64,000 nucleotides of DNA, taken from NCBI RefSeq assembly GCF_008831285.2, contig NC_045141.1, forward strand, positions 17,966,106 through 18,030,105, read 5' to 3'. The stretch is from Nymphaea colorata. Taxonomy: Eukaryota; Streptophyta; Magnoliopsida; Nymphaeales; Nymphaeaceae. Numbering within the stretch: the stretch's first letter is position 1; each line of letters begins with the position of its first letter. This document shows, piece after piece, positions 26,079 through 37,156 of the stretch. The position numbers and the translations under genes are program-made. The notes under the pieces are model-generated. The model was not told the origin of the DNA. It saw nothing but the letters and a program-made list of their open reading frames with translations, and made no database searches.

Positions 26079-26725
26079 CTTCTTCCTCTTCCTCCTCAAT
26101 TCTTCTTTGCTCCTGACTTTCTTGCTCCGCTTTTGTTCTACTTGTTTTCTTGTACCGCGTGTTCTTTTCTTCTCCCTCTCTCTTGTAGCGCGTGTTCTTT
26201 TGCTCTCCCTCGCCGGAGGCAAGACGCACGGAAATGTGGAGAAGAAAGTGAACCACACGCCTTTTCCTTCTCCCGTCCCCTCACGTTATTATTTCCAATA
26301 AAAGCTTCCTACGTGAAGCTTCCTACAGCATTACGTTGAAAATTTCTCTAGCATTTCTGTAGCTTATTTTTCTTAACCTTAATCTTGATTCGTTTTTTGT
26401 AGTCGTTTACTTAGCAAAAGGGTTTATTTATTTTATGAAAATATCTGCACGTCGTTCTACTAAGTTACTAACTCGTTCTTCCTTTTCTCTTTTTAACGAT
26501 GCTTCTGCCACCTCGCTGGAGAAACTGCAGTTCATTTGGAGGCTAGCATCATCAGAAAAATAAATTTTTGTGCAAAATAAAATTATCATTTGCCCCGATA
26601 GATTTAAGCTTTAAAAGGAAGACAAACAGTTCGAATAGAAAAGAATGTGATGTGGAAATACAACAAAGAGATAGACATAATAATGTTGAAATTAAATTGA
26701 ATAGCTCGAAACTTGTACCGCGCTT

Positions 26726-26848
26726 CAGGAGAGAGCTGGTTGAGCTTGAATACAGGGGATGGGTTGAGGAAATGAAAATTAATTATGATGAGCTTTAGAG
26801 AAATTTTTTTTTTTTTTTTCAGGAAAGAGCTGGTTGAGCTTGAATACA
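26726..26848. repeat. Direct duplication of a 29-base stretch
   Basis: CAGGAGAGAGCTGGTTGAGC, continuing into TTGAATACA, occurs at 26726-26754 and again at 26820-26848 with one substitution. The spacing of 94 bases includes a T run. It lies just before the first long AT microsatellite. Confidence 0.9.
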
Positions 26849-26861
26849 CCTAGACATTTAA

Positions 26862-26864
<3 letters not shown>

Positions 26865-26908
<44 letters not shown>
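26865..26908. repeat. (AT)n microsatellite
   Basis: About 22 AT units. Confidence 0.95.
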
Positions 26909-26915
<7 letters not shown>

Positions 26916-27075
26916 AATTCTTCCAAAATACCGGCAAAACCCAAAGAATCCTCTGAACTTTCATAGTTCACCCTTGAGCACGCCCATGGAAAAGGCCACT
27001 TGATGAAAAGTATCAAGCGGTGTTGATGGTAGGGGATCCCTGTTCACTGAGGGTTCATCAATCTCTCTTTTCCTC

Positions 27076-27079
<4 letters not shown>

Positions 27080-27145
<66 letters not shown>
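27080..27145. repeat. (AT)n microsatellite, longest in the window
   Basis: About 33 uninterrupted TA units, only 170 bases from the preceding AT run. It is self-complementary and could extrude a cruciform. Confidence 0.95.
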
Positions 27146-27149
<4 letters not shown>

Positions 27150-27448
27150 GCTAAGAGAAAAACAAGAAAGAAAATGTGATGAGTAGTTTCATCATCTAAT
27201 ATTAATTTACACATTTTTCTCATTGTTTTTCTCTGAATCATCTATTTCCTTTAAATAAACAACTATACTTGGCTAAGTGACTCTGAATAATCTCAGTCAT
27301 CACTCACTCAAAATTGAATTGATCGGGTGGTCTTGGTTCAATGGTTGAGTGATTTTAAAAAGTTAGAGTCATTTATTCAATTTAATCATATCAATTTATG
27401 TCTAAAACAAATTCATACAAGTTAAGAAACGGAAACAGTTGGGAGGTG

Positions 27449-27509
27449 TGGCTGATGAATGTGAAATAAATCTTGGGGGGTTATGGCTGATGAATGTGAA
27501 ATAAATCTT
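27449..27509. repeat. Two copies of a 26-base repeat, period 35
   Basis: TGGCTGATGAATGTGAAATA plus AATCTT occurs at 27449-27474 and identically at 27484-27509. The identity points to a recent local duplication. Confidence 0.95.
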
Positions 27510-28044
27510 ATATCATGGATATGAATGCTGAAAAATCACCGCTTTATTTAAAGACAAAGATATCCTTGAAAAAGATAAAAATACCTTCACAGTCATTCAA
27601 TTATTAAACTAAATGATCGGGCCCAGCATGGCCAGCTTCACTAATATCTCTTGACTATATTATTAGTAGTAGCAGAAGTATGGAAATTGGAAGCTTGGAA
27701 CTGTCCCTTTAATATGGTTCAATACGAAAAAAACCTAAGCACGAAACAACGAAAGGTTATTTTGAGATTCAATCCGCACTTGTAAGTAATTGTCACATCT
27801 ATCTATATCGTACCTTATTGACAAACACATATGTACATCTAGATTTGCACCTTAACCATGGTTAGCATCTCGAGACCATGGTCATCGAACTTAAGAAAAT
27901 CAAATAACTTAATGAAAGTCAACTATGTGATTTAGGAACTAACCGTACGTCATCCGAATAATGTCTTGCTTTTTCTTTTATGATGGCATTAGTATGTTAC
28001 TTTTAACCAACAATCGATGCGCCTCAGTTTTACTTGAAAAAAAG

Positions 28045-28060
28045 ACACACACACACACAC
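28045..28060. repeat. (AC)n microsatellite
   Basis: About 8 AC units, followed by further CA-rich sequence. Confidence 0.9.
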
Positions 28061-28504
28061 ATTTACACGCAAACACACATGCACCAACAGTTTTAATTGA
28101 CATATTTAATTTCGAAAACACAGCATTAGTGAACAAACGCACGTTGAATACCTCATTCCGGCCTTTGAGTGTGGATTATTAATAATTTGAATTGTTTTAC
28201 TCTTGACTTTAGTAAACTTTATAACTTGCATCATGTACTTTAGAACTGGTAGGAGGTACATGGGAATCAAGGTCTTAGTTTGGTTGCAACCTTCCTGAAG
28301 GATACCTCCTTCCTTTTTGCGAAGAAAGTTTAGGGATAGGATCATGACCATGTTAGGCCAAGTCAGTTGAAAGCATTGGCCCCAGTAAAATTAAGCTTTC
28401 TCAAAAAAAAAATTTTACACAACTAGATGACTTCACCTCTAATCAGATTCTAGACCTGGTGAGGTTTTCGATCAATTGAAACCTAGCACTAATATCAGTC
28501 CTAC

Positions 28505-28590
28505 TGCTTGAGCCCGAACATGAGTAGTTGGTCGGAATCTTTGGCTCGTGACCAGGACTGGGTCCTACTGAGTTCGAGCCGCGGCTGCCT
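28505..28590 (+). repeat. Possible tRNA-derived sequence
   Basis: GAGTAGTTGGTCGG resembles a D-arm with A-box, TTGGCTCGTGACCAG resembles an anticodon stem with a seven-base loop, and GAGTTCGAGCC resembles a B-box. The T-stem does not pair well and no acceptor stem is seen. It is therefore more likely a SINE head or tRNA pseudogene than a working tRNA. Confidence 0.35.
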
Positions 28591-30627
28591 GCTAAGCCCC
28601 ACAAGGCCATGACATCAACCCCCTTTGGATCTAACTTTCGAATTTTTATAAAGTTTTACAGGTGCTAAAATTCCAATCCTAAAGTCCTCTTTGCATGTTG
28701 GAGTAAACTGATTCGAAGATAGATTTCAGACTCTTAAACCAAATTCTTTACACCCACCCAAATGGAAGAATCTAACTGCACAAGAAAGTTGCGACATTCG
28801 TTCTCAAATAAAGCTGCCGTTTCCTACTTTCTTATTTTAATACAAGTGGGGATTGGGAAGGCTCCTACAAATTATGAAAGCAGGTAGATCCTTGTATATT
28901 GAGATCTTGATTTTTCCAACTTGAATGTCTCGAGACCAAGTCGCCAGCTAGGAGGAATGGAGACAAACCATGTGTTTCATGGGTGGAGACCTGTTGGGGG
29001 ATCCCGGCAGCACATGGCCGTGCTTCCATAGAACAAGAAACTTTTACGAACACACCGTGCTCAGACTGTTCTTTTTTAATAAGTAAGGCTCAAGGAGACG
29101 CTTATAAATGCGGACTAACCATTTCCATGTTCGTAGCTCTCAATTTTAATAGCTGTTATTTAATGCGGCTTGAATGGGTTCCATTGGAGGTCGAAGCCTA
29201 TTGAAATTTCAGAACAAATTTTTGAGGTTTTAAAAGTTTGAATTGTTGGATATGAATAGTGGGTTCAATATTTACGTACTGATTATGAATTGTGCATGTC
29301 AAATGGCTATTTGAAGTTAATTCACTTCCTATGTAGACGAAAAACACATAATTGATTGTTGTAAACTATCGCATTAATAGTTGATGCAAAAGAAATTGCC
29401 AATACATGAAAACCCTACAAATATCAAGGTTACCATTCGTCCCCTGGTATTGTGGTGGTGATAAATGATCTCTTAATGAGGTGTTGAGGATTCCAGAATT
29501 GGGTGACTCCCTAAAAATTTGATGACTTCTAAAAGCCAGGTGTTTTTCCAACTTGGTTAAATTTTAACCGCTTTTTGAAACTTTCTTTCTGTACTTAAGA
29601 GAGGGGGAGAGGTTATTCACTCTGTATTAGAAATACTATTTTGTCAAAACTTGGTTTTTGCAAAACCCAATTTTGCATGTCTCCTTAACACACTATACAC
29701 ATCGTTTTGACCAAACACAACAGAAAATGATATTTTGCGTCCAAAACACTCAAAAATGTCATCTAAAACCAGCTTAAGTGGTTGTTTGGCAGTACAAACA
29801 TTTTATAAATATTTCATAAATCTACTACAAAAGTTGTAAAACTAGTGTTTTCATAAATCTTTAGGAGAGATTCATAGGATGCTACAAATGACTCTTAAGG
29901 AGTTGTTTGTAATCTGTAAATCTATTTCAAAAGTCGGGCAGATTCGTGAAACTCTATAACACAATGTTCCTTCTTCATCTATGCACCAAACAAGTAGACA
30001 TATTAAAATCAACTTGCTAACAATAACAGTATATATTCCAAAGGCAACTATGAAGTTTTGCAAAGACAAGTATAGACAATATTCCAATTGACAATTAAGC
30101 AGTGACGGACAATTTGCTACATGAAGAGGAAACCCAATCCTGCATTTTGAACTGCTGCTGTGTTTTATAGTTCAAAGCACAGAATGACATATTATTTATC
30201 TGCTACCTGTCCATTTTCTGATATTACAAAAAACCGTCTTGCGGTATTTGGGAAGGACAAAGAACATAGGTGAAAACAAACAAATCTGATGTACCATAGC
30301 AAACTGAAAAAGATTCCCCAGAATTACTAAATAACAAATGCTATATAAGAGACGAGTACTCTCCACAGTAACCAATTCACCCATACACTGTCATTCTAAT
30401 CTAATTCAATTTTTCACTTGAAGAGCCTCTCTTACTGCGTGACACAAGTCTTCACTTTTGCCGTTAACACTCCGTATCCCGGTGTGCGTTAGGTGGTTTC
30501 GTATTAGCACCCATTCTTCTGCCTTATTTAGAATACCCGTGCGACAAAGGGCAAATAAATGTGACTGATCCGCCAGTTTCAAGATTACAGCCACATCTCT
30601 GACATCCAACCTGATCAAACTGCAATC

Positions 30628-33600
30628 TTACATATTTAGAGGCTCTGCTTCTGGGTCCCTTTCCTTCAACGATCCCCAATTGTCTTGTGGTTCTATACAG
30701 AAAATAAATAAAAAAATCAATCAATTGAAAGGTGGGGAGAGCTGTACGACAATCTGAAAATAAATACTTGGGAAAACAATTAAGCTTTAATTCCACAAAG
30801 TCAAATATAACTTACTTTGCCTGTGAATATCTGCAACAACCATGAGTCGCCTCTGAAGTACTGATGCCATGAAGAGGAAAATTGCACACATTCCAAACAT
30901 GACAGTGATGGGGAATGCATTGACCTTTAAACAGCACAGGTGGGTCTTTTAGTATCTAACAATTAACTCTAGGAAAAAGAGGGAGGACAGACAACAAAAG
31001 GTTACTTACATTGTAAAGGACAATGCACACGAAAATGTTGAGAGGGATGCGGAAAAAGTTCATGATTGTGCTTCTAGCCTCCTCGGGAATGAACTGGGAT
31101 CTCATCTTCATGATAGATGGCCAAAATATGCCGACACACGACTCAAATATGCAGAATCCAAAGAGCTGAAGACAACCACTGTATGAGATGCTTCCACCTT
31201 TCACCTTTGAAGGCGCTATCAGGAACTGTTTCATGCCATTCACATTTCATTATTTTTTGGATCAACTAGAAAGGTCTTCTAAAATTCTTGGAAGAAAAGT
31301 TATAGGACTCTGGACTAACCGTGCTGAGAATTGGAAGCAGGAAGGTAGCAGCGGATATGAGAAAAACAATCTGCATATAACTTTCCACCTTCAAGGATGC
31401 ACGAGCCATTAGCCTGGAGGCGATAGAGCTTCCCAACATTGAAGACAACATGAATGTAGCAAAAATGAAACCGTGGGGAATTTCTTCTTCATTTGGACTC
31501 AGAGCAGGCGTCCAGAGGAACACAAAGGTGTACATGGAACCCTCAAATAAGGATTGTATGGCGCCCAGCAGTGCAATTTTCTCATCTAAGTCAACGGAAT
31601 AACAGCACAAGTAATTAAAAAGCAATTCAGTTTAAGTAACACAAGCACTTTGTTTTTTCTTTTGTTTTTTTTCCTCGGGAGACTGAGATAACCACACATA
31701 CTTCACACAAGTTTCTTACCAGAAGCAATGGCCACTGCAGCTCCTTTGAATTGTGTAAGCAAGTCCTTGTTTTCTGAAGGATCTCCATAATTTTCAGTCC
31801 AAGAAGATAAGATAATGGCCATTCCAATTGCAAGGAAACACGCAGCCGCATCAAAGGGAGCAACAGGACCGAAGCCTAAAGTATCAGTGATCAAATTTGC
31901 AAACAAGCCGGAGACTATAGCAATCAGACCATTCCCAAGAAAGATTGCCTTGGAGAATGTAAGTGAAAGCCATTGTGGATCAAACCCTCTCTGAAAAAAA
32001 CAAAACCATGCTTAAAATGGTCGCAACTTTAAACCTCAAACAACCAAATGAAGAAACACAGTAGACAAAGTTTTATGCTGTTTGCTAATCAGTGAAAGAG
32101 ACTTGCAAATAACATGAAGTGATCCATGGCAATTCACGCTTTTCAAGGGAAAAGGCAATTGCCAGTTCAATAGTGCACCTTTTTTGTTTCCCAATACTGT
32201 TGGCTAGATAACTTGAAGAACAGGAGTTAGCTGCAGTTTCAACGGTTTATTCCCCAAGCAAAGTAGTTAATCTGCTGATCTAAGGAAGGGAAAAAGTTGG
32301 CAGAACCATCTTCAGGAGGAACCAAACAAAAGAATGGTCGTGGCGATAATTAGGATACAGGTGACACAAGCCTTCACCCGTTAGTTTTACCAGAAGTCAT
32401 CAAAACTTCCCTAGTGATTCCTTCACCAATTATATCCCATATATAATGACGTATGTTTTTAAGTAGTAACAAAAACGTCTCAAGTGCATTTCTACAGGAA
32501 GATTAGTTTATGAAGCTGAGAGTGCTTACCTTAAAATGCTCAGCAACTAGCCAAGATTCAAATGCTGAGAACAAAAGAGAAGTAGCAATTCCTCCTAATA
32601 TACGACCCACCATCAAGACCTTGTATTGGGGAGAATGCTTTGTTATACAACTAAGGATGTACGTGATGCAGTAGGTTATGCAAGCTCTTTTCCGACCTCT
32701 GCACATAGAAACAGCCATTAGGTCAATCACCAAGAAAAAAAAAAAGGACAAGGAGTGCTTAAAGATAACTGTGAGAGAATCTCACTGTTTGTCAGCCAAG
32801 GATCCAACGATGGTACCAAACAACATAGAAGATCCAAAACCAGCAATAAACAGTCGACCAATATCTCCCTTATCAAAACCATACTGGCTATAGAGGAAAT
32901 AGACGTATGGACCCTGCAGCCAATCTCCAGCTGTGAAGAATATAAAGATCATCAATTGCATTCATCGGTGATCTAGAAGGCACGTGGGACGTTAATTATC
33001 CAAAAAAGGAAAAAAACACAGTATGGAGGCCCAGAAGAAAACCAAACCGCACTCCTTTATATGCTTCACTAAGGAGGAAAGTGCACGCATGCTTAGACAA
33101 ACCATTAAATCGAAGCATAAATATGTAAACGATTGTTGGATAACTAAAGACATTCACCCACGGTAAATATACAAGCAAGTGAAATAGAAATGCGACCAAG
33201 GAAACTAAGGCTACTTTCCCGCATTCAACAATCACCAAGACGAGTATGCAACAGAACTAGGCAAGGCGCCTAACTGAACCATATTGATCATGCAGATCGT
33301 CAACTACTGTGACCAAGCTGGAGAGCAACCTGGTGAAAGCAACCATGATGCAGATTGCAGGAAACAGAAAATCCAGATGCATCCTAGTTAAACTATACTC
33401 AGTACAACAATCGAGAGACAATAACCCCAACCAAAATCCGGTAACTCCCAGCCAAAAAACTACAGGAACCAAAAATGACTGACTACCAACATGTCAGATG
33501 AAAAATAACTCAACGTGCCTTGCAGTACACTATAATATGAAAAAGCCAGATCAGTTGACAAATTATAAACTGCCACTTTTCTTCGCTAGCATGATTCACA

Positions 33601-34222
33601 AGTCGAAAGCTAGATATCATACAGATCTGTATCAACAGTAGCTAGAAAATTAGTCTCCAAACATAGATCTTCCCCTATTGGGATACGATCGCGACAGATC
33701 TAGACCCAAACTCGTTAAAGAGAAAACTTCAACAGTATAAAATAGGAAATCAAACAAAAAGAATCCAGTCCAGCCATTAGAACCCTGCATCCTCACTGAT
33801 ATTAAGAAACCACAAGCACTATCTCCCAAAAAACCCAAATGGGTGCTCCATGGAACCACGGATCTGACCCCAAAGCATCAAGAGTACCAACCATCAAGTG
33901 CATTTTAAAACCCCCAAAACCAGATCTACCCAGATCGGATCAAAAACCGCGAAAGCCTTTCCTAGAAGGAAAAAAAACAACAGAAAACAAAAAAAAAAAG
34001 TGCGCGTCCTCTCACTGGGAGGTGGAAAAGAAACTTAAGCAAGCAGAACGAGAAGGAATTAAGCCCGATACCCATCATAAGAGAGTAGACGACGAGGTAA
34101 TTGTTCTTGAAGGAATTGAAGGCAGAAGTGGTAGATATTCTGTCCTTGCTGGTCTTGCTGAACTCGAGGGCCGCCACCACCAGCGATAGGCACCCAAACA
34201 CCATGTAGTAGAACAACTCCAT
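30628..34222 (-). CDS. MFSD5/MOT2-like major facilitator transporter, eight exons, frameshift in exon 2
   Basis: Exons on the minus strand: 34222-34072, 32931-32786, 32698-32530, 31990-31720, 31585-31320, 31225-31010, 30924-30816, 30692-30628. All seven introns have GT-AG ends and, apart from one base in exon 2, the phases fit and give 463 residues, the usual length for this plant family. Members are 12-span membrane proteins related to molybdate-anion transporters; substrate and membrane are not proven here. Visible family features are FNSFKNNYLLVYSLMM-like residues in exon 1, GSLADKQGRKRACITYCITY across exons 2-3 (the MFS loop 2-3 motif), GRILGGIATSLLFSAFESWL, and the acidic tail KERDPEAEPLNM. 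In exon 2 the minus strand reads TATGGGTTTTGA where TATGGTTTTGAT is expected. The extra G near 32880-32883 creates an early stop. This is either a sequence error or a broken allele; splicing and all other frames look intact. Confidence 0.88.
32932..34071 (-). other. First intron of the MFS transporter gene
   Basis: A 1140-base intron starts GTATCG directly after the codons for SLMM and ends TTCACAG before the GDWLQGPY segment. It splits an alanine codon. I see no gene or clear repeat inside it. Confidence 0.75.
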
Positions 34223-35372
34223 GGCTGCACAGAGGAAGAGGGAGAGCGAGAAAGAGAGAGGAGAGAGCTACAACGAGCTTAGTGTTCGTATGGCCACTCT
34301 CCGGCTCCGCCCTCTTTTTAGCGCCAGAACCCTCTCCTATTAAAGAGACAGAGAGGGAGTCATGGGGCTGTTAAAGTAATTCTACATATGGGGACGCAGT
34401 ATTTGGAATAACCGTCAAAAGCCGGCAGCGACTTTGAGAGGTGAGACTCTCCGCAACCCAACCTAAGTTCGGTGAGAAGCCAACACCAACAGTGCGTTGG
34501 GTCCGGCCAACCGCTGCACTGAGACGGCACCGGCGGCAGCAGGAGAAGCCGCTCCGTCCTCTGCCGCCGGTGCCGGTGGCAGTGGATCTATAGCAGAGCG
34601 ATTCCACACTGCCTTCTTGTTTGTCGATTGATTTTCTCCATGTAACTAGGTCCTCCTCTTGATGTCAGTAAAGTTGGTGGGTATCGTTTTGGAAAAACTT
34701 AAACCAAGTCCGATCTCCTCATTAAGGATTGTCCTTTCTCCATCTCTCTTTCCGTTGAACGTGCCGACTACTAATTATGCTCATTCATTCCGGTGGGAAT
34801 GCGCCGTTTATGGGGCACCAATTTAAAAAAAAAAAAAAAAGTAAAAACACATGGAAAAAGAAGTTCCCCGATCTCAATAGTTTAACGATATCCATGTTTG
34901 TTTCTTCTATGTACTTGTTTTGATGAAATAAATCTGCATTAAAATCATGGTGATCAAGATTCATCACATACTTAGCTCTAACATTCTTAGAACTCAAAAG
35001 AATTAGATGTTATTCAAACGGATTATAATTTATAGCCTACACTTTTCTCTTTGTGGATGTCATATCGTAAGATACTGAGAATCATTTAAGAGCTTGGTCT
35101 ATCAATATCTATGATTACAGACTCGCTGCTACTTGCTATTTTCTGGCACCTCAGCCATGCAAAAAAAATGATGAGCTGTTGATTCTAACTAGGCCACCGA
35201 CAAGTGAATCCTATGGTCAAGGAACGTTGTAACGGTATGCTGTGCCACGAAGATCAGATCTGCAAACAGCTGCAATTGCATTCATTGATTACCCATTTTG
35301 AATCTTACCCACTTCACATCACCAATTTTATTGGGATTTTTTTTTCTCAAATCTAAGTAGTTGTGAGATTAA

Positions 35373-36011
35373 GGCCATCTTGGATCTCATAACCCACTGA
35401 ATCTTATACCCTAGGGTTTAAGGTCTGACCCCTCTGACTTCAAATCTAAGGTATGCATGATACACCAAGGATCTCAAATCCTCTTTTTTATGGATGGTTA
35501 CTTTTTAGATCTGGGGATGTCAATGGATTAATGGAGTATAATCGGGTGATACCCTTTACTATGTCCAATTCATGCGATGTCCACAAATTCAGATCAAGAA
35601 AAGTTCATACCATATTAGGATCCAAATTTCAAATTTGAAATCTATATTCGATTTGAAATCCATACCGGAATATGAATCCGACTTTTTAATACACAACCGC
35701 ATCCAAATCACATCATTATATATTAAAATTTGATTTTTGAAATATATAGGTATTTGATACAGGATATTAATTTAAAACTAAATCCAAATTTAAATTAGAC
35801 CAGACAGGATCTGAATCCCACTGGATGTCATTTTTGGTATCCTGATCTCATTTCTCAATTGGATGTTAAACCTTTTTTGGTATCAAACTTCCGATGCAAT
35901 TCAGTGGAGTATCGTATCTGATCTAAATTCATTTCATTGAAATCCCTATGTAGGTCTCATCTGAAAGGGATTTCACATCAGCCTCGAGATCAGAAGCTAT
36001 CAAACACTCCC
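35373..36011. mobile_element. Possible diverged Harbinger-like element
   Basis: The 639-bp stretch is flanked by TAA on both sides (35370-35372 and 36012-36014). Its ends, GGCCATCTTGGATCTC and, reversed, GGGAGTGTTTGATAGC, match only in part (about 8 of the first 13 positions). The ends resemble those of the clearer element at 18860. The interior is AT-rich and full of GGATCTCA/AAATTTGAAAT-like pieces, without coding frame. Confidence 0.4.
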
Positions 36012-37112
36012 TAAGTTACTTGCACAAAATTCAACAACCAGTAACCCTGCAAAATTATTTTATTATTCTTTGGGTTTCTCCCACTCTTACTCCTAGTTTG
36101 GCTGAAATCCCATCCAGTTAAATCTTTTTCAAGATGCAAGCTGGAAAAAGGGTCACGCATACCATATAATTTTGTTAATATAAATTTCATTTCACTGTAG
36201 ACATTGAGCACTTGAACTTGTTCAACTTACATGTCTTAACAAGATCCATTTTTCTTTGCCACCTCCATTTTGGTATAAAGTTTTCTCTTTCAAGACAGAT
36301 CATCATGTCCACACTGACATCACTGGGAAAAGCATTTATGATAAGAAATGTGAAGCTTTAGCTTTCCAAGGTCGGATTTCAAGGGAACCAGTTTGCCCTT
36401 AACTTTTTTCCAAACATTATTTCAGAAACTTGGGAGGATTGTTGAGTTTAGTCGTGTGAAAATGAAGCATGAGAGTCGATGAACAGACGAAAGAAAAAGG
36501 TAACCCATCTCTTCTTTTCTCTACAAAATCATGACTTGAAAGGATCTATGATTGCGACCCATGTGATGAGATGAGAGCTATAAGTCATCTGTCGCCACGC
36601 AGAGGGATTACCAACGAAGAGCTCAATACATTTAAAGTCAGGTCGGCATTGGATCCTGCATCGCAAAAATTGACAAAAATCTTGCTCCAGATCTAGCTCT
36701 TTGTTTTTAGTTTCAGAAAAGAAACCACAGTTGAGTTGAGGGGTGAAGCTAAAAGGTTTTTTTTTTTTTTTTTTTCAAAATTTTAACGCCAGTGAAAATA
36801 TTTATAATTTTTTTTTATAGGTTAAACTAAAATTTTGAATTTTTAAAAGTCCGAGGGTCCCTGCCTTCGTCTGTTCTTGAGTTGAGAGATTTTTTGTCGC
36901 TCATGCAACATTCCAAGGCTAGTACCTTAGTCTTTGGTTGTCTTGTGCAAGGGGTTGATGCTCACATAAATCATTTTAGATCCAAGTACTTAGAAATTCT
37001 TGTGATATTAGGAATTTTTTTTCTAAATCCAATGGATATCCAATTTCCTTTTTGTATATTTCTTTTGTCTAAATATGATCCGAAATGAAATTAAGCAACA
37101 TCCAAATAGTCC

Positions 37113-37150
<38 letters not shown>
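37113..37150. repeat. Compound (TG)n(TA)n microsatellite
   Basis: About 5 TG units run directly into about 14 TA units. Confidence 0.9.

Positions 37151-37156
<6 letters not shown>

Larger units (their letters stand above)
26079..30627. other. Intergenic DNA rich in simple and direct repeats
   Basis: The left part should contain the TIM23 promoter and leader, which is strongly pyrimidine-rich on the plus strand. No gene was recognised. Two long AT runs, two direct duplications and a tRNA-like piece are listed separately. The rightmost few hundred bases follow the transporter stop codon. Confidence 0.55.

Noticed and set aside
26079..26258. Open frame continuing about 60 codons upstream of the TIM23 start
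   Set aside because: The stretch is Lys/Arg/Glu low-complexity, opens with GTG rather than ATG, and is not part of TIM23. The ATG at 26078 gives the family's normal length.
26865..27145. Tyr-Ile repeat peptides in several frames
   Set aside because: These are translations of AT microsatellites, not proteins.
29774..30000. Possible small element with TTGTTTGG-type ends
   Set aside because: Only about 8 bases match between the ends and no duplication was found; not enough to call.
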